From an uncultured Spirochaetaceae bacterium (GTDB lineage: Bacteria; Spirochaetota; Spirochaetia; Treponematales; Treponemataceae), in assembly GCA_902797305.1 (NCBI GenBank), contig CADBSK010000012.1, positions 1-40,275 on the forward strand: a stretch of 40,275 nucleotides of DNA, written 5' to 3'. Below the pieces are notes generated by a model. The model saw nothing but the letters and a program-made list of their open reading frames with translations, was not told the DNA's origin and searched no databases. Numbering within the stretch: the first letter of the stretch is position 1; every line of letters begins with the position of its first letter. The position numbers were made by a program, and so were the translations under genes. Below are positions 33,304-40,275 of the stretch, in pieces.

Positions 33304-35019
33304 TTATTTTTGCTCTACAAGTTGTTTTGCACGAGACATTGCTTCATTAATGTTGTCAAAGATGTTTTCTCTTCCAATCTTATCTGCCATTCCAGTTTTT
33401 TCAAATAATAGATATGGCTGAGAATGAATTCCAGAAATTACAATCTGAACACCTTTTCTGTCACAGGCTGCTTTACACTGCTCCAGGGCTTGAACTCCAC
33501 CAGCATCAAGATAAATTGTATTTCGCATTCTAATTACAAGAACCTTAAATTCTGCACCTGCTCTTTCAACAGCAAGTTCAAACTTTCTAACTGTAGCAAA
33601 GAACAAAGGTCCTTCAATTTCGTATACAAGAACACCTGTTGGAACATCAAGCTTTTCTTCGTTACCATCACCCTTGATACCAGTAACAATTGTCTGACGA
33701 TTTTCCTGAACTTCTGAAACATCAATCATCTTCTTAATAAAGAAGAAGGCAGAAAAAATCAAACCAATACCGATTGCGTAAGTTAAATCTACAAATACAG
33801 TTACAAGGAATGTTACCGCAAGGACTGTTATATCAGACTTTTGACCTTTCAAGAGTTTTCTAATAGAAGGAATACCAGCCATATTCCATGATACGCTCAT
33901 CAAAACTGCTGCTAGAGCCGGCATTGGAACATATTCTACATATTTTCCAAAGAAAATCATGATTAACAAAAGAACTACCGCATGAATCATTCCTGCGACA
34001 GGAGTGCGTCCACCATTGTTGATATTTGTTGCTGTACGTGCAATTGCTCCAGTTGCAGGAAGTCCACCAAATAACGGACTAAGAATATTTGCAACCCCCT
34101 GTCCAATCAATTCATTATTAGAATCGTGTTTTGCACCAATCATACCGTCTGCTACAACCGCAGAAAGAAGGGATTCAATAGCAGCAAGAACAGCAATAGA
34201 AACCGCTGTTGGGAACACTGTAATAATTGTATTCAATCTTAAATCCGGAAGATGAGGAACAGGAAGACTCTTAGGAATTGAATAGTGGCTTGAACCGTCG
34301 CTGAATTTTCCGATTGTATCAACTTTTAATCCACAAGCCTTATCTAAAATTAGACTTACAATAGTGGCAAGAATGATTACGATTAGCGAACCAGGAATCT
34401 TCTTAGTAACTTTTGGCCACAAGAAGATAATAACAAGACATACCACAGCCATTATCAGGGAATAAATATCGATTGTTTTTAATGAGTTTGCATATACACC
34501 AATTTTTCCGATAAAAGTTCCCGGCATTTTTGTATATTCTGTGCCAAAAACAGTCATCGGGAACTGAGGATGCATTCCAAAAAAATCACCAATTTGGCCA
34601 GTTGCAATTGTAACTGCAATACCGGCTGTAAATCCTACAACAATGGTATATGGAATAAACTTAACTAAACCACCGAGCTTAAAAACTCCAAGCAAGATTA
34701 AAAGAATACCTGCTAAGACTGTAGCTGTTGCAAGTCCGCCAAAACCTAATTCCGGATTGTTTACGATTGCATAAATAATTACGGTGAAGGCACCTGTAGG
34801 ACCACCAATCTGACAACGAGTTCCACCCAATGCTGCAATACAAAAACCAGCAATTATAGCTGTATATAATCCGGTTTCAGGGCTACATCCACTGGCGATA
34901 GCAAAAGCAATAGAAAGTGGAAGAGCTACAATACCAACAATAATACCAGCGATAAGATCTGTAGCAAACTGTTTACCGCTATAACCTTTTAAGCTGTTAA
35001 TTAGCTCAGGCTTATACAT
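33304..35019 (-). CDS. SulP-family anion transporter with STAS domain
   Basis: The 571-residue protein has the SulP membrane domain of 10-14 helices (GIIVGIVALPLSIAFAIASGCSPETGLYTAIIAGF near the start, CQIGGPTGAFTVIIYAIV, and the SLLSAVVADGMIG region). A cytoplasmic STAS domain follows (about residues 450-560, with EGPLFFATVRKFE and IRMRNTIYLDAGGVQALEQ). SulP proteins carry sulfate, bicarbonate or dicarboxylates; substrate is not determined by sequence. AGAGG precedes the ATG. It has its own promoter at 35045-35072. Confidence 0.95.
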   Translation of the reverse strand: MYKPELINSLKGYSGKQFATDLIAGIIVGIVALPLSIAFAIASGCSPETGLYTAIIAGFCIAALGGTRCQIGGPTGAFTVIIYAIVNNPELGFGGLATATVLAGILLILLGVFKLGGLVKFIPYTIVVGFTAGIAVTIATGQIGDFFGMHPQFPMTVFGTEYTKMPGTFIGKIGVYANSLKTIDIYSLIMAVVCLVIIFLWPKVTKKIPGSLIVIILATIVSLILDKACGLKVDTIGKFSDGSSHYSIPKSLPVPHLPDLRLNTIITVFPTAVSIAVLAAIESLLSAVVADGMIGAKHDSNNELIGQGVANILSPLFGGLPATGAIARTATNINNGGRTPVAGMIHAVVLLLIMIFFGKYVEYVPMPALAAVLMSVSWNMAGIPSIRKLLKGQKSDITVLAVTFLVTVFVDLTYAIGIGLIFSAFFFIKKMIDVSEVQENRQTIVTGIKGDGNEEKLDVPTGVLVYEIEGPLFFATVRKFELAVERAGAEFKVLVIRMRNTIYLDAGGVQALEQCKAACDRKGVQIVISGIHSQPYLLFEKTGMADKIGRENIFDNINEAMSRAKQLVEQK

Positions 35020-35044
35020 AATAACCTCTTTTAAACAAAATCGT

Positions 35045-35072
35045 TTAATACAAAATAGCGTTTTTTTGTCAA
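35045..35072 (-). promoter_or_regulatory. Promoter of the SulP gene
   Basis: Minus-strand TTGACA (35067-35072), a 16-nt spacer and TATTAA (35045-35050) lie 25 bp upstream of the start codon. The -35 box is 23 bp downstream of a terminator-like hairpin. Confidence 0.6.
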
Positions 35073-35094
35073 AAGAGCAATTAAGAGTATTTAT

Positions 35095-35128
35095 AAAAAA
35101 AAAGAGAGGCTATCACCATAATAGCCCC
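35095..35128 (-). terminator. Intrinsic-terminator-like hairpin just upstream of the SulP promoter
   Basis: On the minus strand GGCTAT and ATAGCC (35108-35126) close a 7-nt loop, with a G-T and a G-C pair extending the stem, and are followed by a T-rich tract (complement of 35095-35103). It would stop minus-strand transcripts coming from the GH3 side or act as an attenuator for an upstream start of the SulP leader. No gene lies between it and the DTW gene. Confidence 0.5.
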
Positions 35129-35272
35129 CTTACAAGCTTGTTAAACATTTTTAAATAATTTTTAAATCTTTTTTAAATTATTTTTACATGCTGTAATTCT
35201 AATTTTAAACAAGACCTAAATACAATTAGATTTATAAAAAAATATGCCATATTTTTTTATTTTCACTGGACA

Positions 35273-35318
35273 ACTGTCTTAAAAAAATTGACTGTTTTTT
35301 AATTTTTTTTAACTGTCT
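35273..35318 (+). repeat. Three ACTGTCT-like direct repeats before the DTW gene
   Basis: ACTGTCT (35273-35279), ACTGTTT (35291-35297) and ACTGTCT (35312-35318) are spaced 18 and 21 bp apart. They could be a protein-binding array, but T-runs make chance repeats likely. The rest of 35129-35272 is very A+T-rich and holds no gene that I can see. Confidence 0.3.
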
Positions 35319-35339
35319 AGTAGAAAACTTTTTTGATTT

Positions 35340-36050
35340 ATGATTTTTATACTAGGTATGAGATGTCAACGATGTTTTAAAAAGGAAGAATTTTGCCTTT
35401 GCCCTTATTCAAAAGAAGTAGATTCTGGAATTAAATTTGTTCTTTTAATGCACCCAAAAGAAGTTAAAAAAAATAGAACTGGAACAGGCTGGATTACCCG
35501 AATGACACTCAAAGACTGCGAAATTATCGAGGGACTTGATTTTTCACAAAACACAAGACTTCAGAAATTATTAAATGACCCTCAGTATTTTCCGGTTTTA
35601 CTATATCCTGGAGAAGACGCATGGAACGCACAAAAACCAGGCTTTGCACAAACAGTAGGAAACAAAAAAATCCTTGCTCTTATAATCGATTCAACCTGGT
35701 TTTGCAGCCGTAAAATGATTGAACATAATCCACAATTGCTGACATTACCAAAACTAAGTTTTGCAGGTTCCTATCGTTCAATTTTTACATTTAAGAGAGA
35801 ACCTCGTCCGGAATACATTTCTACAATAGAAACCTGCTATTATCTTACAAAAGAATTAGCCCAAGTAGGACTTGCTAACAAAAACTGCGACCCGGAACCA
35901 TTGATGAATGTGTTTAAACAAATGATAATCAATCAGCTAAGAGCAGAAAATGAACGAATTGCAGGCCTTAGACCAAATAACCATGCAGGTGATGGTCACT
36001 ACCTTACTCCAAAGGCAATTCCTAATTTTCAAACGGTATTGTACCGTTAA
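35340..36050 (+). CDS. DTW-domain protein, probable tRNA-uridine aminocarboxypropyltransferase
   Basis: The 236-residue protein opens with a zinc-binding-type CQRCFKKEEFCLC (Cys spacing as in DTW proteins). It has LLMHPKEVKKNRTGTG, LLYPGEDAW, and the family motif in IIDSTWFCSRKM (DxTW). Proteins of this family (TapT) place a 3-amino-3-carboxypropyl group on tRNA uridines (acp3U) with SAM. The start is uncertain: ATG 35340 or the in-frame ATG 35358, which has TATACT 5 nt upstream. The 3' end overlaps the convergent GH3 gene by 29 bp. The N terminus is unusually close to the zinc cysteines, so no extension is missing. Confidence 0.85.
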   Translation: MIFILGMRCQRCFKKEEFCLCPYSKEVDSGIKFVLLMHPKEVKKNRTGTGWITRMTLKDCEIIEGLDFSQNTRLQKLLNDPQYFPVLLYPGEDAWNAQKPGFAQTVGNKKILALIIDSTWFCSRKMIEHNPQLLTLPKLSFAGSYRSIFTFKREPRPEYISTIETCYYLTKELAQVGLANKNCDPEPLMNVFKQMIINQLRAENERIAGLRPNNHAGDGHYLTPKAIPNFQTVLYR

Positions 36051-37806
36051 TCTGATATTCCCCGTTTAGTGCCCCAAACAACGCTTGAATTGTATAATCA
36101 GAATAACTGTAACCGACTAAAATTTCATCAGCAAAATCCAAATCAAAAGAATAAGTCGGAGTCATAATAGAAAAAACAACAACCCTCTTACCGCAATCCT
36201 TGAGAGATTTAGCAATAGTTGCAGCTCGTTCGCTATTAACTAGAATAATAACAGTGTCGTATCCACCAACATATTTTGGAAGATCTTCACTACGCCACAA
36301 AGTTTCGTTTGGACCAAGTTCCAGATGATAAGAAAAAATACCATTATTCGGATAGCGTTTTTTTCCTTCTGTAAAGAAACTGTTTAATGAGCCGGCAAGA
36401 AGAACCCGACCAGAGTTTTTTTCTGTAATCGGAAGGTTTGTCTGCTTTTTAACTGCAATCGATCGACATGCCTGCTCTAAAAAGAATTTCTTTCCTTCCT
36501 GATCAGGAATAAATTTTGCAATCTGCGAAGCATTTGGATAAAGAGGTGCAGGTTCGATTGTTTTACTCTTAAAGTATTCTAGTTTTGCCTTAATTACACG
36601 GCAGGCTGCATCTTTAACCCGTTCTTCAAATTCTTTATCAGTAGACATAAGGGCAAGATTATTAGTCCACAACGCCTCTCCTAGATGAGCCGTTGTACTT
36701 GAAATTACAATATCATTACCAGCCTGAATTGCAGCCTTAAATGCATTTGAAAGGGAACCTGCATAGGTGGTTGCACCATTCATCATCATATCATCAGTTA
36801 TAATTAAGCCTTTATAGCCAAGCTGTTTGCGCAAAAGTTCTGTTAAAAAATATTTAGAAAGACTTGCAGGAGCTCCAGTTTTATCAATTTTTGGAAAACT
36901 TAAATGACCGCTCATTACAGCAGGGACATTCTGTTCAATCAAAACCTTAAACGGAACCAGCTCCCTATCATTAAAAGTCTTAAAATCCACCTGAATTTCT
37001 GGTAAGTGAAGGTGGCTATCGTACTGAGTATCTCCATGACCAGGAAAATGTTTTACTGTCGGTATTACTCCTGCAGTTATACTACCATTTGCCCATGCCG
37101 CGCCGAGGATTCCAGATTTTTTAGGGTCGTCGCCAAAAGATCTTGTTCCAATAATCGTTGAATCGTGGTTGGTAAACAAATCAACCGTCGGAGCAAAGTT
37201 CATATTAATGCCGAGAGCCTTAATTTCTCGACTTATATAGTACGCAGAATACCACGCATCAACAGGATAACCACTGGAACCAATAGCCATATTACCAGGA
37301 GTTACAGCTGTTTCACCTTTTACATGACGAATCCATCCACCTTCCTGGTCAGTTGCAACAAAGAGAGGAATCTTAAATCTGCGGGAAGCAGCACTTTTCT
37401 GAAGAGCCGTAATGGATTTTGCAACAAGATTTATATCATCTGTATTCCAGCCAAAAACCTTTACGCTACCAAGACCTCTACCGCCAACCCATTGAAACAA
37501 AAGATTATCCGGTTCTGCCCCAGCCCATCCAAACATAAGGATTTGGCTTAAAAGTTCTTCGTTAGACATGCGGCCTACAATGGCTTTTGCTAAAATATCG
37601 CTGGGATAATCACTCCAGAAATCGATATTTTTTGGAAGCAAGTCACTGGCCTGTTTATAAATATCAGCTGCCTCAGATGAATTTAAAACTTCTGTAGAAC
37701 CAGAATTCTTATTAGATTCCAGTAAATCAATTTCCTGCTGAGCAAAAAGAAGAGAATTTATACATAAAACAAGAACGAAAAAAATATGTCTTGCAACATT
37801 TTTCAT
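36022..37806 (-). CDS. Glycoside hydrolase family 3, beta-N-acetylhexosaminidase-like, secreted
   Basis: The 594-residue protein has a signal peptide ending in LFAQ. The GH3 core carries the NagZ-type KHFPGHGD motif, the KAIVGRMSNEELLSQILMFGWAG start, ATDQEGGWIRH, and the nucleophile region IITDDMMM. A C-terminal domain of about 180 residues makes it longer than cytoplasmic NagZ (about 340) and like exported beta-N-acetylhexosaminidases. It would cleave N-acetylglucosamine from peptidoglycan or chitin-type oligomers in the periplasm or outside. TATACT lies 7 nt before the ATG and no ribosome site is seen, so it is probably leaderless. The acyl-CoA ligase stop is 21 bp upstream. Confidence 0.92.
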   Translation of the reverse strand: MKNVARHIFFVLVLCINSLLFAQQEIDLLESNKNSGSTEVLNSSEAADIYKQASDLLPKNIDFWSDYPSDILAKAIVGRMSNEELLSQILMFGWAGAEPDNLLFQWVGGRGLGSVKVFGWNTDDINLVAKSITALQKSAASRRFKIPLFVATDQEGGWIRHVKGETAVTPGNMAIGSSGYPVDAWYSAYYISREIKALGINMNFAPTVDLFTNHDSTIIGTRSFGDDPKKSGILGAAWANGSITAGVIPTVKHFPGHGDTQYDSHLHLPEIQVDFKTFNDRELVPFKVLIEQNVPAVMSGHLSFPKIDKTGAPASLSKYFLTELLRKQLGYKGLIITDDMMMNGATTYAGSLSNAFKAAIQAGNDIVISSTTAHLGEALWTNNLALMSTDKEFEERVKDAACRVIKAKLEYFKSKTIEPAPLYPNASQIAKFIPDQEGKKFFLEQACRSIAVKKQTNLPITEKNSGRVLLAGSLNSFFTEGKKRYPNNGIFSYHLELGPNETLWRSEDLPKYVGGYDTVIILVNSERAATIAKSLKDCGKRVVVFSIMTPTYSFDLDFADEILVGYSYSDYTIQALFGALNGEYQINGTIPFEN

Positions 37807-37826
37807 AATGTTGAGTATACAGTTTT

Positions 37827-39800
37827 TTAGCGCTTATTGGAATTGCTTACGATTTTTTCTGCTAAATTCTGCAAATTATGAACTAAACCACCTTCATTGT
37901 ACATATTCATAATCTGCCATTTATACATTTCCTGCACTTTATAACGAATAATAGTTCCTTTAGCGCTTAATTCTACACCAACTTCAAAAGGCTTTTCTAT
38001 AAAAGCGATTTTGCCGATTTTTTCAAAGTTTTTAAAACCATTCTTGCTGCTTACAAGGTGTTCAATTTCCTTAAAAATCATTTCTGAAATTTTTGGATTT
38101 TTTAAAAGGCCGGGATATTCTCCCTGGATATTATTTAACTGAGCGTATTTTATAATTTCATCTTTGCAAGGGAGAATCAATGCACCAAGACAGTTTTTAT
38201 CCTGACCAACAACAACGCTTTGAACGATATAAGGCGACTCGTTAATTTTACATTCAATTGGAAAAGGTTCTACATTCTCTCCAGAACGAAGTACAATCGT
38301 ATCTTTAGCTCGTCCCTTAATCATCAAATCTCCGTAATAAGAACGAATACAAAGGTCACCAGTGTTGAACCATCCGTCCTTTAAAACTTCGTTGGTCAAT
38401 TCCGGTTGTTTATAATAACCTTTCATGACATTTGGACCGCGAACATACAATACACCCATATGACCAGGAGCACACTCCCTTCCGTATTTGTCAACAACAC
38501 GAACTTCACAATGAGTTGCACATTTACCAATCGTCTGAAGAACCGATCTTTTTTTGTTACGAACAGCAACAATAGGGGCAGTTTCTGTAAGACCGTACCC
38601 CTCCAAGAGTTTTAACCCAATAGAATTGTAGAACTTGTCAATCTGAGGAGGAATTCCACCGCCACCTGTAAGACCAAACTTAAAAGAAGGCCCCAGAATC
38701 AATCTAGCTTTATTAAAAAAGAGCATATTTCCGAGAGAACGCATCGGAAGCAAAAAAATCTTTGGAACCCAAAGAAGCTTATTTAACCAGGTTAAAATCC
38801 AGAGAGGCTTTTTTGTTGCAAAAGTTCTTCCCCTCATAATATCGTTAAATAATTTTACAGCCTTTGTACAACCAAGACATAAGTGAAAAAGCACCTTTTT
38901 ACCTTTGCTTTTTCCGGTAGCTTGCTTTTCTATAGTTGAATAAATTGCATCCCAAATACGAGGAACACAAGCCATAAAATTAATCTGCATTTTTACACAA
39001 TCCGCAATAATCATGCTGGCAACAGGTTTAGAATAACAAAGACTAACGCCCACCCACAATTCATAATATTCCATTTCGCGTTCATAAACATGCCAGATAG
39101 GAAGAACGCACAAAGTCTTGTCCCCGTTTTTAAGGTTAAGATCATTATGCATGCTTTCGAATTGGGATAAAAAGTTTTTGTGAGTCAGCTCAACACCTTT
39201 AGGAGTTCCAGTTGTACCGCTTGTAAAAATAATGGTAGCTGAATCTTCTTCTTGACCGCTTTTTAAAATCTCTTCTACAACACCAGGATTTTTATTACGA
39301 TACTCAATTCCCATATCAAGAATTTGTTCATATTTATAGAAGGAAAATGAGTATTTTTGTAAATCCTCTTTTACATTTGAATCGTCGATGATAATAATGT
39401 TTTTTAATGTGGGGATAGAAGAAGAATTTTCTAAGATTTTTTTGAGACTGTAGGCATTTTCTGTAACAACAGTTTTGCATTCGGCAAAAGAAAGAATGTA
39501 TTGCAAGTCTTTGCCGGTAGCTTCACTACCGCGGGGAATATCAGGACAGCGCAAAGCCATGATTCCCATACTTGCAACCAGCCATTCCTTACGGTTATCA
39601 CTAATCAACCCAACATTTTCGCCACATTCCGTTCCAATAGAAAGAAGTCCAGCCGAAAAATTGAGCATCGACCGTATAAAATCTACGTAAGTGATGCCTT
39701 CAAAAGTACCAACCTTATTTTTAGAAAACTGAACAAAAGAATTAGGTGCCTGAAAGGATTTTTCGTACACCATCTGTGGAACCGTAGCAAACATAAACAT
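37827..39800 (-). CDS. Long-chain-fatty-acid CoA ligase / AMP-binding protein
   Basis: The 657-residue protein has the AMP-binding signature IFTSGTTGTPKGVELTHKNF, LKLLEGYGLTETAP, and the terminal ENVEPFPIECKINESPYI and GTIIRYKVQEMYK blocks of bacterial and plant-type long-chain acyl-CoA synthetases. It activates fatty acids for membrane lipid use. A hydrophobic stretch near the middle (about 320-350) suggests peripheral membrane contact. The start is given as ATG 39800; ATG 39794, 9 nt after GGCGGG, is equally possible. TATACT at 39832-39837 on the minus strand may be its -10 box. It lies immediately before the GH3 gene. Confidence 0.92.
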   Translation of the reverse strand: MFMFATVPQMVYEKSFQAPNSFVQFSKNKVGTFEGITYVDFIRSMLNFSAGLLSIGTECGENVGLISDNRKEWLVASMGIMALRCPDIPRGSEATGKDLQYILSFAECKTVVTENAYSLKKILENSSSIPTLKNIIIIDDSNVKEDLQKYSFSFYKYEQILDMGIEYRNKNPGVVEEILKSGQEEDSATIIFTSGTTGTPKGVELTHKNFLSQFESMHNDLNLKNGDKTLCVLPIWHVYEREMEYYELWVGVSLCYSKPVASMIIADCVKMQINFMACVPRIWDAIYSTIEKQATGKSKGKKVLFHLCLGCTKAVKLFNDIMRGRTFATKKPLWILTWLNKLLWVPKIFLLPMRSLGNMLFFNKARLILGPSFKFGLTGGGGIPPQIDKFYNSIGLKLLEGYGLTETAPIVAVRNKKRSVLQTIGKCATHCEVRVVDKYGRECAPGHMGVLYVRGPNVMKGYYKQPELTNEVLKDGWFNTGDLCIRSYYGDLMIKGRAKDTIVLRSGENVEPFPIECKINESPYIVQSVVVGQDKNCLGALILPCKDEIIKYAQLNNIQGEYPGLLKNPKISEMIFKEIEHLVSSKNGFKNFEKIGKIAFIEKPFEVGVELSAKGTIIRYKVQEMYKWQIMNMYNEGGLVHNLQNLAEKIVSNSNKR

Positions 39801-39930
39801 CTACCCGCCGAAACAAACTTTAAGTAAATTAAGTATACAAAAATCCAATTTGAATTTCAATTACAAAACAACACATTTCATACTTTTTGTCATAACCTGT
39901 TAACAAGCAGCTTTCTGTGCCGCCCTCCCG

Positions 39931-40195
39931 GCAAAACTGGAAGGGCGGTATGAATGCCTTTTAAACTTCAACAGTCCCTCTATGCCGCACTAGCAGTCTC
40001 TACCAACTTGCCAGTTTTGCCCTAAGCAAAACTGGTAGGGCGGCTTGAATGCCTTTTAAACTTTAATAGTCCTTTTATGCCACCCTAACTCTCTCTACCA
40101 ACTTGCCAGTTTTGCCCTAAGCAAAACTGGTAGGGCGGCTTGAATGCCTTTTAAACTTTAATAGTCCTTTTATGCCGCCCTATCCCTAGTACCAC
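39931..40195. repeat. Three tandem 95-bp repeats with nested palindromes
   Basis: Units start at 39931, 40026 and 40121, giving an exact 95-bp period. Units 1 and 2 differ at about 12 of 95 positions; units 2 and 3 differ at one of the first 60. Unit 3 fades at about 40185. At each junction CCAGTTTTGC and GCAAAACTGG form a 10-bp stem with a 5-nt loop (40011-40035, 40106-40130). AGGGCGGC and GCCGCCCT-like ends make a second, longer inverted repeat in each unit. The region 39801-39930 holds part of a degenerate copy (GCCGCCCT from 39919). G+C is higher than the surroundings. Confidence 0.9.
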
Positions 40196-40196
40196 T

Positions 40197-40275
40197 ATGA
40201 AGTACAAGTTTATTTCTGACGGCAACTGGACTGCCGACATCAAAGCCCCAGACACAATCGACGACGGTTTCGGCG
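40197..40275 (+). CDS. Start of a CBM48-like reading frame, truncated by the window edge
   Basis: An ATG at 40197 opens a frame to the window end whose 26 residues (KYKFISDGNW then KAPDTIDDGFG) resemble the central part of a glycogen-binding CBM48 domain, normally YKF.VDG.W..DP.AP...D.FG. The first ATG falls inside the domain, so the usual N-terminal half is missing. The frame stays open only back to 40155, with no other start. It may be a truncated gene, a domain piece moved with the repeats, or a short CBM48-only protein. No ribosome site precedes it. G+C is higher than in the envelope and regulator genes. Confidence 0.4.
   Translation, partial: MKYKFISDGNWTADIKAPDTIDDGFG

Noticed and set aside
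35148..35183. Leader peptide (MFNKLVRGLLW) read into the hairpin upstream of the SulP gene
   Set aside because: The frame around 35110-35145 on the minus strand has no ribosome site, no repeated codon for one amino acid and no fixed position relative to a promoter, so chance is likely.

Overview
The window (about 37% G+C by eye, strongly A+T-rich between genes) looks like the chromosome of a diderm spirochaete, most likely a Treponema. The basis is the number of secreted or outer-membrane proteins whose signal peptides end in FAQ, SYAQ or FAE, a Lol/MacB-type envelope transport operon, an anaerobic class III ribonucleotide reductase, and a loose spirochaete-type lipobox. The genus is an inference from style; no rRNA gene is present. 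No tRNA, rRNA, CRISPR array or intact insertion sequence was seen.

Layout. (1) 1-206: a C-terminal coding remnant and a 101-bp inverted-repeat element. (2) 207-1571 (-): an SPFH/NfeD pair. (3) 1603-9235 (-): an eight-gene envelope operon (outer-membrane protein, LolA-fold lipoprotein-sorting protein, two FtsX/LolCE-like permeases, LolD-like ATPase, then a second ABC unit of permease, ATPase, permease). It diverges from a membrane-anchored LuxR-type regulator (9498-10220), with tandem palindromes between them. (4) 10246-13897 (+): oligoendopeptidase F, adenosine deaminase, methyltransferase. (5) 13913-17300 (-): ornithine-type decarboxylase and MnmG with unusual insertions. (6) 17322-20569: a second locus with a membrane LuxR-type regulator and divergent palindromes, here facing a lipoprotein with membrane helices and two outer-membrane-like proteins. 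(7) 20580-30253: a compact aryl-polyene/acyl-lipid-like cluster (ACP, ligase fused to a COG4648-like membrane domain, glycosyltransferase, acyltransferase, MMPL exporter, ketosynthase, LolA-like protein; divergent partial ketosynthase and secreted esterase). (8) 30387-33229 (+): nrdD-nrdG with a perfect NrdR box. (9) 33304-39800: SulP transporter, DTW protein, GH3 hexosaminidase, long-chain acyl-CoA ligase. (10) 39801-40275: three tandem 95-bp repeats, then the start of an apparently truncated CBM48-like reading frame.

How it fits together. Much of the window concerns the cell envelope. The two regulator loci share the same palindrome core (AACTTTGGTT or its complement), so they are probably paralogous membrane-to-DNA one-component systems that may cross-talk. 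The lipid-like cluster has the transport and tailoring genes of aryl polyene clusters but lacks a local ketoreductase, dehydratase, thioesterase and ammonia lyase, so its product cannot be assumed to be an aryl polyene. Several genes have a TATAMT-like box 6-7 nt before the start codon and no Shine-Dalgarno, suggesting leaderless transcripts.
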